A stretch of DNA of 64,000 bases. Origin: Phycomyces nitens. Its lineage: Eukaryota > Mucoromycota > Mucoromycetes > Mucorales > Phycomycetaceae. A program made the position numbers and the translations under genes. This document shows, piece by piece, positions 33,690 to 44,984 of the stretch. Each line of letters starts with the position of its first letter. The first letter of the stretch is position 1. The stretch lies in assembly GCA_022702545.1 (NCBI GenBank), contig JAHRBC010000001.1, positions 992,001-1,056,000 on the forward strand, given 5' to 3'. The notes under the pieces are model-generated. The model did no database searches, was not told the DNA's origin, and saw nothing but the letters and a program-made list of their open reading frames with translations.

Positions 33690-33948
33690 TAGATATTTTA
33701 GTCAAGGCCAAAGGCCAAATATCTATCTATATTATCCAAAAAGATAGAGATTCTTGTTGTGTTATCATAATTTCTTTATTAGGCCATGAATTTCAGATAA
33801 ATTAAGAATTTTTTACAAGTTATATCATTATCATTGAGTTTATAGCAAATTAATATATATATAAAAGAGAAAGAGAGGGAGAGACTAGCAAGAGTCTCCA
33901 TATCTTTGGATAATATAGATAGACCTTTAGCCTTGGCTAAAATATCTA
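33690..33948. mobile_element. Fold-back MITE
   Basis: 259 bp with imperfect inverted arms of about 60 bp. The left arm starts TAGATATTTTAG and includes ATCTATCTATATTATCC; the right arm ends CTAAAATATCTA. It has no coding frame. A TA duplication at the tips is possible. Confidence 0.65.
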
Positions 33949-34073
33949 TTATCTGTTGTGGGTAGAATAAAACTTGGAAATAGACAAAAGAATTTGTGAG
34001 AACTTGTGTAGGGTGTTTATTCAAAAGAAAAAGATTATATTTCTATACAGAACTAACTACTGATATTTATATG

Positions 34074-34299
34074 TGTAGCAAAATTAATCAAAACACGATA
34101 TGTCAATTTTACTTGTAATTTATTTCCAAAGTAAAAGAGAAACTAAACTTCTGTATATTCTAGAATTTGTGTTTAAGTATCTGGCTGAGTGTTAATATGA
34201 TAATAATTGGTAGCTTAGTTTAAATCTACTTGTGTAGATTTCACTATGTAGCTTTTGTTATCCCATAATAAATTATTGTACTATGGTGGTTTTACCACA
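34074..34299 (-). repeat. 3' LTR of gypsy element 3
   Basis: On the minus strand TGTGGTAAAACC to TTTTGCTACA. A perfect hairpin AAATCTAC-TTGT-GTAGATTT lies inside. Confidence 0.95.
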
Positions 34300-34365
34300 C
34301 TCCCCCTAGCCAGGTTCAACTATCGTTGAAACGACTTGTTGTTAGAAAATATCAAAAAAAAAAAT

Positions 34366-36510
34366 TTAAGCCTTGCGTGGACGTCCTCTTTTTCGAGTAG
34401 GCTGATCCTGAGTAACAGTAGTGACTGTTGTTGCTCTTGATCGTTTTGTTCCCAGTTCAATCGCATTGGAATTTGTAGTCGGTACTTGGTTATCGACTTT
34501 CCTTGGTCGACCTCTCTTACGAATAGGTTGGATGACATTCGGAGTATTGGTGAGCAAAGCTTTAGTTTTTTGCTCCTCTACTCGTTTCCAATATTTTCGA
34601 ATAGGTTCGGGTGATCTAAACTCTCCCGCATGGATCCATGAATTTTCACGCTCCCCTAATCCTTTCCATTTTACCAAGAATAGACGCGAATGTCCTGATC
34701 CTTTATGATCACGGATTTCATCCACTTCTACATATTCATCTTCAATGGCGGTTTCGTCGATATTCACAACCTTTAGTTCTGAAGGAGTATAGTCCCTATG
34801 CAAGAGTTCATTGGTTTCGTCTCTTAATACATAGTTGTTGCTTTCAGTTTTGCGCACCACTACGAATGGTCCTTCAAACAGTGGTGATAATTTTGTGTCC
34901 CTAGACGGTAGTCGTACCATAACTGTTTGTCCCAGTGGTATATCGATCAGATAATGTTTCTTGTTAAACTTTTTATCATATTCTTCGATCAATTGCATTG
35001 TACGTTTCTTTATCGCAGGGAATACCACTGTTGACATTTTCTCGGCACGCTGTAGTAATTCTTCTTCAGTTATACATCTTTTGGTTGTAGACGATTCTGC
35101 GTTGTCGTTAGAGTAATCTCCAACTTTGTTAACTTTTCGAGCAAACATCAGCGAAAATGGGCTTGATCCAGATCTCGTACGGATCTTCAAATTGCAGCAT
35201 AGTTGAGCTGTAGGCAATATTTCATCCCAGTTTCTGAAGTCTTGTCCGCATAATTTACGCAGCGTGTTTGTTATCATCTTGACGCTGGTTTCGGCAATCC
35301 CATTTCCTTGTGGGTAGTAAGCCGTTGAGAACTTATGCTTTATGCCTAGGATTTGTGTAATGGATTGCATCAAGCTGTTTCTGAATTCTCGTCCGTTATC
35401 GGATTGGATAAACCATCCCACAATCGCAATACCATAATCTCCAAACACCCCAGTCAATGCCTTGGCAACAGTGTCACTTTGTTTGTTTGGTAATGGTCTT
35501 GCGATTATGTATCTGGTTGCTATGTCCACCACCACCAATATGTACATGTTTTGGTTCTCGGTGACAGCAAATGGTCCTGCCAGATCCATTGCAATATGAT
35601 CAAATACATCCCAAGCAACTATGCTTTTCTTAGGATTATATCCACGTTTCACGATGGTATGTTGAGCACAGGGTATACAGCTTGATATTACTTCCTTGCA
35701 TTCTTTATACATTGATGACCAATACACACCATCACTTAGTAATGATCGCACTACTCCTTCTATGCCAAAGTGCCCCATTTTATGAGCTTCTTCCATCAGA
35801 GTTTTTCTGTCTGCTCGCGGTGGAATCAAGTAGTCCAGGGTTGCTTCTTTGAATTGTTCATTGTTGAGTTTTACGGCTAGGATATGTAGGTCTTTGTCTT
35901 TACTATGCACTATTTGTCTTTTGGTAAAGTGCTCTCCTCTTTTCTTAACTGCAGAGGTTGTGTTGTCATCGTGTTCGATGTTCTGCCTTTTAATCATGAT
36001 GTACTTTAGCATCTTACGAATTACTTGATCCTCCTCTTGTTTCTGTTGAATGTCTACTTCAACAGGAGGGTAAAGTCGACTCAGCGCATCTGGTAAGGTA
36101 TTGTCTACTCCTTTGACATAGCTAATTTTGAGTCGCCCATATTCATTGAGAGTATCAACATAATTTTGTAAGTTGCTGGACAGGTAGCTGCTAGAATATA
36201 AATAGATCAGGGCTGAATGATCCGTGCGAATTTCTAAATTTGGATTTCCCAAGAGTAGAGGACGGAATCTTTCTAATCCGAATATAATAGCGTAGATTTC
36301 ACGGCGGTTAGTTGACCACAGCCGTTGGTGTTTGTTTAGAGACTTGGATATGAACGCAATATGCTTGTTACGTCCATCCTCTGCTTTCTGGTACAGAATG
36401 GCAGATATTCCATATAATGATGCATCTGTTTGCATGAAGAACTTTTGCTCATATCTGGGGCGTGTAAGATTACACTTGACAATAGTACTTTCTTTATAGC
36501 CTCTAGACAT
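34366..36510 (-). CDS. RNase H, integrase, chromodomain and AT-hooks (gypsy element 3)
   Basis: 714 residues. RNase H starts FFMQTDASLYGISAILYQ. Integrase: HHCC finger (HKMGHFG ... CIPC), DDE core with D in MDLAGPF, D in IQSDNGREF and E in GNGIAETSVKM, then FEGPFVVV. A chromodomain follows (LFLVKWKGLGERENSWIHAG). The tail has two AT-hook motifs, RKRGRPRK, about 45 residues apart, the second at the very end. AT-hooks bind the minor groove of AT-rich DNA and could add a second targeting signal. The start is arbitrary because the upstream RT is in another frame after a shift near 36443-36446. Confidence 0.92.
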   Translation of the reverse strand: MSRGYKESTIVKCNLTRPRYEQKFFMQTDASLYGISAILYQKAEDGRNKHIAFISKSLNKHQRLWSTNRREIYAIIFGLERFRPLLLGNPNLEIRTDHSALIYLYSSSYLSSNLQNYVDTLNEYGRLKISYVKGVDNTLPDALSRLYPPVEVDIQQKQEEDQVIRKMLKYIMIKRQNIEHDDNTTSAVKKRGEHFTKRQIVHSKDKDLHILAVKLNNEQFKEATLDYLIPPRADRKTLMEEAHKMGHFGIEGVVRSLLSDGVYWSSMYKECKEVISSCIPCAQHTIVKRGYNPKKSIVAWDVFDHIAMDLAGPFAVTENQNMYILVVVDIATRYIIARPLPNKQSDTVAKALTGVFGDYGIAIVGWFIQSDNGREFRNSLMQSITQILGIKHKFSTAYYPQGNGIAETSVKMITNTLRKLCGQDFRNWDEILPTAQLCCNLKIRTRSGSSPFSLMFARKVNKVGDYSNDNAESSTTKRCITEEELLQRAEKMSTVVFPAIKKRTMQLIEEYDKKFNKKHYLIDIPLGQTVMVRLPSRDTKLSPLFEGPFVVVRKTESNNYVLRDETNELLHRDYTPSELKVVNIDETAIEDEYVEVDEIRDHKGSGHSRLFLVKWKGLGERENSWIHAGEFRSPEPIRKYWKRVEEQKTKALLTNTPNVIQPIRKRGRPRKVDNQVPTTNSNAIELGTKRSRATTVTTVTQDQPTRKRGRPRKA

Positions 36511-37826
36511 TCTGTATGTTTATCATTCCATTTGGCCTTTACGTTGGGTTCATAGCGCAGTTGATCCAACGGTGCAGTTAACTTGGCACTCATCGGAATA
36601 TAGTCTCGCATAAAGGTGATGGTTCCCATCAGTTTCCTTACTTGTTCTGCAGACTGACAGATTGGCCATTCCTGAATATTGGACAGTTTTCGGAAATCGA
36701 TCTTTGTAATACCAGGGCCAACTACGAATCCCAAGGTGAAAATTGTTGTTTGGAAAAATTTGCACTTTTGTACATTGAGTTTCAAATTAGCAGCAGTGAG
36801 TTTGTTGATTACTGTTTGTACGAGTTTGGCATGTTGATCAGGAGTACTGAATAGAATACAGTCATCGACATAAGATTCTACACCTTCCGTATCTCCCAAA
36901 ATAATTTTAATAACTCGGCAGAACAAACTTGTAATTGTTTTTAATCCAAAGCAACATGCTTGCCACTTATAAGTTTTGTTTTCAAAAGTAAATGAGAGTA
37001 CTTCTTGATCAGACTCTTTAACTTTAAATGAGTGATACGCATTTTTCAAGTCCAACTTTGAGAAAACCATTCCTGGTTTTGCTACCTTTCGAAAGATGTC
37101 TTGAATGCAGTTCACCGCATAGTCTTCTTTATATGAGTCCGAAATATTGACATTAATCCGGCGTAAGTCTTGTACTATACGAAGCTTTGTCAAGGCTCCA
37201 TCATCTCCTTTCTTGGGGATTACCAACAAAGGAGAATTATACCTAGCACTAGGCTCGGCTGGCACAACTAATCCACTCTGTAACCACTCATTAAGTTGCT
37301 TCTGTATTTCAGGCATGTATTTATAGGGCAACGGGTATTGCCTAATATAACAATTGGTCCCATCTTGTTTCATAGGAATACATACTTCAGAGGCAGGTAC
37401 ATTACAGAATGTGCCTGGTTTAATGGCCTCATTCTTTTGAATAGCATCAGAGATATCATTATGGAATTGTTGTTTTTCTATTTCGTTGCCATAATCACTG
37501 TTTTCAGGATTATAGTAATTGTGTGTATCGAAGTTGAGATCTTGGGGCTCTGTCAAGTTCTCTTCGAACTCTATGGGATAGCGATAAGCAATACCCGTCA
37601 ATCTAATATCTAGTTTGTCAAATATATCTGTTCCTAGTAATATATCAGCTTCTGCAGCTATATGATCAGGGAAGTCAACAACTTCAAATTGATGAGAGCA
37701 GCGAAAAGGAGCATCGCCATACACCACAGACAATGGTTCTGTACGACCTACTCGCTTAGGATAGCTATTACTCTCGTGTGCAAAGTTTTTTATCACCCCT
37801 GTACTTGGAAATTTTTTTGTTTGCAA
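36336..37826 (-). pseudogene. Protease end and reverse transcriptase (gypsy element 3)
   Basis: Contains the protease C-terminal part (LLGTDIFDKLDIRLTG) and RT with RIVQDLRRINVNI, SKLDLKNAYHSFKVKESDQ, CCFGLKTITSLFCRV and the YVDD active site. It ends with KWNDKHTECLEAIKKVLLSS before a frameshift into the RNase H frame. The upstream junction is a run of seven T (37812-37818, plus strand), where a one-base change separates it from gag. Confidence 0.88.
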
Positions 37827-39504
37827 AATGTTTATTGATTGTGAAGCGATTTATGCAGCTGGTGTCCGCGCCAGAATCGCACATTGCCATAAGCTTGATG
37901 TGTTCTATGACAATGGGTGTCAGTATCTTTCTACTGGGAGAGCATAATTCCTCTTTGGTTTCGATCAACTTACAATCATCATTGTCATATGGGTCAGGGT
38001 TAGACTCCATGTTCATGGCATCGTTAATCTGCCTCTGGCTTGGTTCTTTAAAGCCACTATTGTTGCTGCCGCTGTTGTTATTGTTGTTGTTGGGGCGGTT
38101 TGGTCTTGGAGCCCATTTGCTCTTGAACAGGCCTTTGCCTGTGGAAGCCATGTTCACCGCAATGTTCTTGTGGAGAACCTTGTTCTCGGGCCTCTTTTCA
38201 GGGTTTGCCAGATAGTATTGCTCGCAAACATGTCCTTGAAAGAACGGGTTGCTGCAGTATCGGCACGCTCGGTCTCTTGGAGCTGTTGCTTCCAAATGCC
38301 GAGGGCTGTTGTTGGTGGCCCTGAATGGCAGGTTCTTGGCACCCAAGTTGCCTGGTCTGATTATGGCAACTCTGCCTTGCTCTGCCTTTGCCTTCTTGCT
38401 CTGTTGAGCCTGTAGGCAATCTTCTTCGTCGTGATCAGCCGCATACGCACCATGGTCCGGGCAGAAGAAGTCTCCAGAATTCCCAGTGAACTTCCTTTTT
38501 CCACCCTTGTTTGTGGCCACAATGGCGACCTTCTTGGCAGCCTTGGTTATCTGCTCGACTGTCTTCTCAAAACTCGCATCCTCTGGTTCATTGCTCAGAT
38601 TGGTGAATATGAACTGATACCAAGCATGAGGTAGCCCCGACAGAAAGATTTCTGCCAGCGTGGTGTCTTCACCACTGAAGCCCGCCTTTGCGGCTTCCTT
38701 GAGGAATCTCATGGAGTATTCCTCCACGCTCTCACCGTCCCCGATCTTCATGAAGCACATGTTCAAACGTGCTTTGCCCCTGGAGATATTGGAGTTGAAC
38801 TTCTCCTCCAATATCTTCTTGGCTTCTGGCCATGTCTTTGCCAGGTCCAACTTATTCTTCACCCAGAAGTCGAACGAAGAATGGAAGGCTACGTTGAGGT
38901 AGAGCTTCCAGCCCTCATCGTTCTCCAGACCTGCCACCCGCAGGAACAACTCATACGCCACCGTGAATGAGTTCACGTCTTCAAACATCACTCTTCCCGG
39001 AAAGTACTCCTTGTTCATGGCCTTGATTTGGAATCTTGGCACATCATCCATCGAAAACGTCAAGTTTCCCTTCTTCGGTCCACTTGACTTAGCGTTTCCT
39101 CCTCGACGCTCGTTTGCTTCCTCCTCTTCCATGGCCTTCTCATCATTGAGAATCTCCAGCCTATTCTTCAAGCGCTTGGCTTGCTCCTGCAGCAAATCCT
39201 CCTCCCGCAAGCTTTCCTGCGTAGGATTTCCCTGCATTCTCACGAACTTCCGCATGTCCTGTTGGACTTTCTTCAGTTCCTCCTTTGTAGCTTGGATACA
39301 GTCATGTACTGACATGACATTCTCCTCGCTGTTCTTCACACCAGAGTTTAACATCTCTCTTTGAGAGTTATCCTCATTCGCAGCTTTAGTCCTCTCTGTC
39401 TGAAGCGTTTCAGTCATCTCTACGTCCTCTGCCATTGATAGCTTAGCTACCTGGCTATTGAGAGCAGCATCAATAACATCTGGCTTTTCGAACTGGTTGG
39501 ACAT
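37768..39504 (-). CDS. Gag with start of protease (gypsy element 3)
   Basis: 578 residues. A predicted coiled coil (roughly 65-130) comes before a capsid-like domain (SFTVAYELFLRVAGLENDEG, then SVEEYSMRFLKEAAKAGFS). A Cys/His cluster CRYCSNPFFQGHVC and an Asn-rich linker follow. The protease motif MCDSGADTS lies near 545, so Gag and protease are in one frame. The frame ends a few codons after the A-run shift. Confidence 0.88.
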   Translation of the reverse strand: MSNQFEKPDVIDAALNSQVAKLSMAEDVEMTETLQTERTKAANEDNSQREMLNSGVKNSEENVMSVHDCIQATKEELKKVQQDMRKFVRMQGNPTQESLREEDLLQEQAKRLKNRLEILNDEKAMEEEEANERRGGNAKSSGPKKGNLTFSMDDVPRFQIKAMNKEYFPGRVMFEDVNSFTVAYELFLRVAGLENDEGWKLYLNVAFHSSFDFWVKNKLDLAKTWPEAKKILEEKFNSNISRGKARLNMCFMKIGDGESVEEYSMRFLKEAAKAGFSGEDTTLAEIFLSGLPHAWYQFIFTNLSNEPEDASFEKTVEQITKAAKKVAIVATNKGGKRKFTGNSGDFFCPDHGAYAADHDEEDCLQAQQSKKAKAEQGRVAIIRPGNLGAKNLPFRATNNSPRHLEATAPRDRACRYCSNPFFQGHVCEQYYLANPEKRPENKVLHKNIAVNMASTGKGLFKSKWAPRPNRPNNNNNNSGSNNSGFKEPSQRQINDAMNMESNPDPYDNDDCKLIETKEELCSPSRKILTPIVIEHIKLMAMCDSGADTSCINRFTINKHFANKKISKYRGDKKLCTRE

Positions 39505-39566
39505 ATTATCACAGAAATTTAGTTTCGTTTTACAGGTATGAAAAGAAATTTAGAAATTGAAAAAAG

Positions 39567-39792
39567 TGTAGCAAAATTAATCAAAACACGATATGTCAAT
39601 TTTACTTGTAATTTATTTCCAAAGTAAAAGAGAAACTAAACTTCTGTATATTCTAGAATTTGTGTTTAAGTATCTGGCTGAGTGTTAATATGATAATAAT
39701 TGGTAGCTTAGTTTAAATCTACTTGTGTAGATTTCACTATGTAGCTTTTGTTATCCCATAATAAATTATTGTACTATGGTGGTTTTACCACA
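39567..39792 (-). repeat. 5' LTR of gypsy element 3
   Basis: 226 bp, apparently identical to 34074-34299. No TGG-type primer-binding site follows it. Confidence 0.95.
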
Positions 39793-40044
39793 ATATGTTT
39801 TCTGATTTATAATTCAGTATGTACTTTGGTAATATTTATTCTGATGAGTCATCTTCCAGGAGTATTATCTTTCTAGAAAGATCCAGAGAGACCTATTGAT
39901 ATGATACTTCTCCAGTCAGATCAGCCAGAGAGCTTTGGTAAAGAAGAGCATTTATGCTATTGGTAATATTTTAATATTCTGACCCAGATACTCGGGTAAT
40001 ATTTTAGAATTATTAATTTATTGTAGTTGTAGTCTCTCAATCAA

Positions 40045-40700
40045 CACTACAAAAGTCTAAGGGTATTATATAGATAAAACTTATAAAATATGCTACTGAA
40101 TTATATAGTTTTACTATGATTTTGGTAATATATGATTGTGATCTATAGTAGACTAAAAAGATATGGGGGTGAACTGAATCATCCTACCTACTAGTATATA
40201 AGAATCTAATGTAGAATATTTAAATGCTCTCAAACAGCACAAAACTTAAATATATATTGCAGCCACAATATATTTCTAGTTGATCTACTCTTTTTTGCAT
40301 TGTATTTTATAATATACTGACAGTTTGTGTCAGGGAAGATTGACCACTTATAAACAGCTAGTTTTATCTTTCATTATATTCTATAGTAGGTTTTATAGTA
40401 TGTTTTGACAGTTCATTGAGGATGATTATAGACTATTGCAAGCTAATTGTAGTTATTCTATGCAAACAAGCCTCCCTAGTTTATTGTTTTTTTTTGGAGT
40501 AATAGATTCTGAAAATTTTTATTTTTTGTTTTATTTGATAAAAAAAAACATTTGTGCTATATATTCTAGTCTCTAGATTATTTCTTTAGTATATCTATTT
40601 TATTAATTGATATTTCTTGGTTAGTACTATCAACTGGTTCTTAATAGAGCCAGGATACTTATCTAGCTGGGAGAAGGGTAGTATTATCTAAAAGTAAAAG
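40045..40700. other. AT-rich sequence starting with a CACTA-like tip
   Basis: Begins CACTACAAAAGTC, like the tip of the non-autonomous CACTA element at 42671, and interrupts family V copy 4. No matching right end or target duplication was found. No gene. Confidence 0.35.
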
Positions 40701-40987
40701 TGTTAGGATTGATTTCTAACAGCCTTTGCACCACACTCCTGAAATGGACACTAGCTAGAAGACCAATACATCATAGCTATCTTTAGACTTTCCTTTCTTG
40801 TACATCTACCTGCCACAGTTACCAATCATTATATTTAGACATATCTTTATCCTAGCTAGAAAACATATAAATACCAGTAGAGCTTGATTGTAGAAAGATC
40901 AAGCAAACAACGTCTTTTATTAAATAACTTATTCTTGAATCTCCTGTTTCTGTCTCTTGCCTTGTCTGCTTGGATCAGTTCCTGACA
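40701..40987 (-). repeat. Solo LTR, family S (copy 1)
   Basis: 287 bp from TGTTAGGATTG to GTTCCTGACA with the perfect 5-bp duplication AAAAG. A same-length copy lies at 44698-44984 in the opposite orientation. Confidence 0.92.
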
Positions 40988-41138
40988 AAAAGAGAAGATT
41001 GTTAGTAAATAATTTTTATATAAACCATTTATTCTTATACTTATATTTTTAATATAATAAACAGAACATTTGATTGTCTATCAATCCTTATGGAGTTTCA
41101 GACAATCCAGATTGTTCATCAGAGATTCTGTCTCTCCA

Positions 41139-41222
41139 ATAAGGTTTAGGTTTCCTAAGCCACGCTTTTTTATTCTTTTTTTAAAACAAATTATCTTTCT
41201 ATACTAAGACTCTATCTCTTCC
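41139..41222 (+). repeat. Left inverted terminal repeat of DIRS 2
   Basis: Contains CCTAAGCCACGC and CAAATTATCTTTC; reverse complement of about 47250-47332. Confidence 0.88.
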
Positions 41223-41286
41223 AGCACGCCAAACAATTTGACTGCCATATTAGTTATAAGGGAGTGTGTGGTTGTAGTGGGTGGGA

Positions 41287-41401
41287 CTCACCTCATTCTC
41301 GGGACTTTGTCCCCTCAAACAATCTAAATTGTCTATCAATCCTTATGGAGTTTCAGACAATCCAGATTGTCTATCGGAGACTCTGTCCCTCCAATGAGGT
41401 T
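41287..41401 (+). repeat. Internal complementary region of DIRS 2
   Basis: First half (CCTCATTCTCGGGACTTTG) repeats the outer right end near 47328-47366. Second half (TATCAATCCTTATGGAG) repeats the outer left end near 41076-41140. Confidence 0.8.
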
Positions 41402-41720
41402 AATTATCTGTAGGCAAGAGAATTGTTTGGGCAACCCCATCATCATTCAACTGAGCAGGTCTCCAGTAGTATCGTTCAAAGACCCTACTCTGTTCACTCC
41501 AGTTTGCATGTCATCATATCACAGATACAGGCATGCCTCTCCTTAATGCAGCTGTTGTGGCTGCTGATCACATGGAGTGACCTTTGTGTACTGAGGTGTC
41601 AACTCCACATTCTCCCAAGGTCTTCTTAATCCATGTCCCCATGGTAGATGGCCTTATACTCCTTGGCTAGTTTCCATCAACAAAACCCAAGAACAAGGTA
41701 TGATCCTCAGGCAAATGAGC

Positions 41721-42670
41721 TCACAAACCAGCCGTCTTGTGTAGAAACATGGCTATGGTCACAACTGGGCAAAGCTCTGGTCTTGCTGTCAATACACTCA
41801 AGGTCATTTCTTTGGAGCTGGTTTCTTTTGGCTGGCGGACAAACAAGTAGACTGTGGCCAAATGGGTGGAACTGGGAGGGTCTGTGTGCAAAGTGACATC
41901 CTTAAACAAAAGACCTCCAATATCGGAACTTGTTCTCCAAATCGTTGCTAGACGGAGTAACAAGGCAGTTTTCCGTTGTAGATGCACCAAAGACAAGCCA
42001 TCAGATGTGCCCCACTTGAGGATCTTGGCTAATACCAGCTCTGGGTCCCATGCTGGTGTACAAGTACGTGGTATCACTCTTGCTGTGTTGCACACTGCTT
42101 GAAAGAAAGCTTGGATCAAGTACTGTTAGGCCAACAGAGTGCACTCTTGATGGATCACCCAAAACACACTAGCAATGGCTGAGCAATTGATATTGAGCTG
42201 TGTTTTTGAGGCACCACCTGTGTGCTGCCAAGTGAGGAAACGACACACTGCTCCTATGTCATATGATAGCCAATCAGTCTGCTGAGACTGACACCATGCA
42301 ACCCATTTCTGCCAAGCTAAATCATAAGATTTGTTGGTTGCTGGTCTGTTTGTTTGTGTCAAGAACATAGCCTGGTCATTGGACAAGTTCCCTACTTCTT
42401 TGAGGTGTCTGGAGATAGTCTCCATGCAGCCAATGGAAACTTGAACCTGGGGGGTGTCAGGGGTAGAGGACCAGCTATTGCTTGACTCATTACCAGAGGC
42501 TACCAAAACTGTGTCAGCCACCAAGGTGTCACCAGTACAATCATTGCCTTCTCCATATCTATCTTCTGGATCACTCGTGGGATCAACCTCCAAGGTGGGT
42601 GCGCAAACAAACCCTTCTTGGGTCATTTCTGTTGGAAGGCATCCTGAGCCACTGCTCCAAGATCCGGCAG
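41721..42670 (-). pseudogene. DIRS 2 tyrosine recombinase
   Basis: Two pieces in one frame, 42126-42670 and 41721-42119, separated by a TAA (C-to-T type). The N-terminal part includes ISRHLKEVGNLSNDQAMFL and KSYDLAWQKWVAWCQSQ, a core-binding domain. The catalytic part includes KTALLLRLATIWRTSSDIGG, the usual place of the catalytic Arg box. The frame above 42670 is lost in the CACTA insertion. Confidence 0.75.
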
Positions 42671-44468
42671 CACTACAAAAATCTATTGTTTCTATCTTTG
42701 GCAAAATTAATTATTATTTGATATAAAATTAAGAATAATTCAACTCAACTAGCTTTTCTTATTTTTGGTGCCAATGATAATGTAAAGAGTATTCTATTGG
42801 GTACAGAGCAGATTGTACTTTTTGGCTGTTACATTTTAACTATAAAAAGCAACAAATAAACTATAATTATAAACCCTTTTCCTTGCTAATTATACAAAGA
42901 TCAATACCTAAAAGTGTTCAACTATAATAATAACAAAGTGAATTTCAGATGTCCAATCTGCTCACTTGATAGCAGAGGTTCAGTTATAGTCTCTACTCAG
43001 ACTTTGAGAAGACATGCAAAGATGATATCATCAAAAATTCCCAACTTAGAGAAGTACCTATATGTGTTTAACTGCACCAATAGATACAAATAGCTTCTTT
43101 AAGAAAATATATTTTATCAGCTGCCATTTCTCAAGGTCAAACCAACATTTATCACAAAGTATTTACTTTTCCTTTATTTTTCCTTTTCTTCTACTGCTGG
43201 TTATTTTCACACTTGGTTAGTATCTTTTTAAAAAAAAATATTTACTCTTAATAACATTACTTTTTGTTATAGGCATATATACTCAACTATTCCAAGGTAA
43301 AGTAATATCTGTATGTATGTTTGTCTATATTTATTAACCATCATCTCATATCATATAATATAGCTAAATACATCCATCCCAACTGAAATTTGTACTTTAT
43401 GGCAAGATCATGGTAAGCTTTGTCTTTAAATATTTATATACACCTTGTCTAATTTCTTATATATATTATTTAGTAACAAATATTCAATATGTTTACAAAC
43501 AAATTAATCACTAGTTTAACGTTGGCATGAAAAGGTAACTATCTATACAATATCAACAATAAATCATTTATTTATTTTAATATATATATTACTAGGCATA
43601 TCATGTCCTGTATTAATGGACTCATTATACAAGATCGGGTTTTTGGTGCAGAGCTGTTTAATACTACGAAATGATCCAGTGCTACTGTATATAATATAAG
43701 TATTGTGATTCATATCATTGCATTTAAACAAGTACTCATTATAATTTATCTTTTGTCTCTATATTTATATCTCAAATGCATTTATTAGGCAGACTGGTCT
43801 TGCTTCAGATTAATTGTAAGTTTCTATCAAACAGTATTAATATAACCATTAGTTTTATCAAAGGAGAGAATCGTATTTTAGAAAAGCTAGCTAAAGAAAT
43901 ATTTTATCAAATAAACAAAAATTGAAAAATTTTCAAATCTATTGATCCTGTAAAATAATAAACAAATGGGGCCTGTCTATCCTGGCAGTTTTTATCCTTT
44001 CTAAACCACAAAACCAAGTTTTATCATTCTTTAAGCACTGTAAAAGCAGTTTTCATTATTTTTACAAGCACTGCAATAGCAATTTTTATCTTTTTCATGT
44101 GGCTGGAGTAGTATCTATGGCCTGTCAGATGAACAGCAGAATGGATATTAAATTGGTGCTTTTGAGTGGTCTGTATGTTCCAGTAGAATCACTTTATAAA
44201 TGATGTACAAGAGTATATAAAAGGGTGCAATTACTGAGAGTAAACTGTAATTGCTCTATAGATTTAACGTTTTGTGTATTTGGCAGACAATTAAGGAATC
44301 TATAATGAGATTCTGTACACTTGTTGATGGGATAGTAGGCCTCAACGGTATACATAAAAATGGATTGTTGATCAAAATGAAAACCCACAATTAATAGCAT
44401 GAAAATTGATTTTCCCTATATATAATCTTTAATTTTGATTTATATAAAAATATTTGATTTTCCCAGTG
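42671..44468. mobile_element. Non-autonomous CACTA element inside DIRS 2
   Basis: 1798 bp with ends CACTACAAAAATC and GATTTTCCCAGTG and the perfect 3-bp duplication CAG. AT-rich, no coding frame of note. It splits the DIRS RNase H and recombinase frames. The tips resemble those of the autonomous CACTA element at 11407-18014, which might mobilise it. Confidence 0.82.
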
Positions 44469-44697
44469 CAGGTAACTCCAAAACTTAGGCAGTTTGGCGT
44501 TCTCCCTTGATGCAAAGGCATCTATTGTCATCTTGCCCCATTTCTTCAACAACTTGCAGAATATTCTCTGGGGAAGTGCCCATTTGTCGACTGGCTTGGT
44601 GACTTGGCTCAACCGGTCTGCTGTCACATTGGCAATCCCTGCAATGTGTGATATTGTCACCATGATCCCTTTCTCTACTCGCAGATTCCAGATCAAG

Positions 44698-44984
44698 TGT
44701 CAGGAACCGATCTAGGCAAAGGCAAGAACAGAGAAAACAGGCAGAGAGTTTGAAGATAGATTTCTTTAATAAAGATGTTGTTCGCTTGATCCTTCTATGA
44801 TCAAGCTCTAGGGGCATTTATATGAATATTTCTAGCTAATGTCTACTAAGATAATTATAATGATTGGTTCTATGGAGTGTCTTTACAAGGAAAGCAAGGG
44901 AAGAATACTATTGGTCTTAGAGGTGCGATGTCCAGATCTGGTTATAATTGGTCAATCAATTTTACCAATAGGATGTTTCTTACA
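44698..44984 (+). repeat. Solo LTR, family S (copy 2), inside DIRS 2
   Basis: 287 bp from TGTCAGGAACCGATC to TTTCTTACA with the perfect 5-bp duplication TCAAG. It interrupts the RNase H frame. Confidence 0.92.

Larger units (their letters stand above)
34074..39792 (-). mobile_element. Ty3/gypsy chromovirus (element 3)
   Basis: 5.72 kb. LTRs of 226 bp at 34074-34299 and 39567-39792 appear identical, a CTAGGGGGAG polypurine tract adjoins the 3' LTR, and the 5-bp duplication is ATATG. Gag, protease, RT, RNase H and integrase with chromodomain and AT-hooks are all present, but two one-base shifts, both in A runs, split the frame into three. The same LTR occurs alone at 47747-47972. Confidence 0.95.
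33954..40044 (-). repeat. Truncated LTR, family V (copy 4), split by gypsy element 3
   Basis: Pieces 33954-34073 and 39793-40044 together give about 370 bp of the 618-bp family V LTR. It is broken at CTCAATCAA, where the sequence changes to CACTACAAAAGTC; the outer part of the LTR is not found in the window. Confidence 0.85.
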
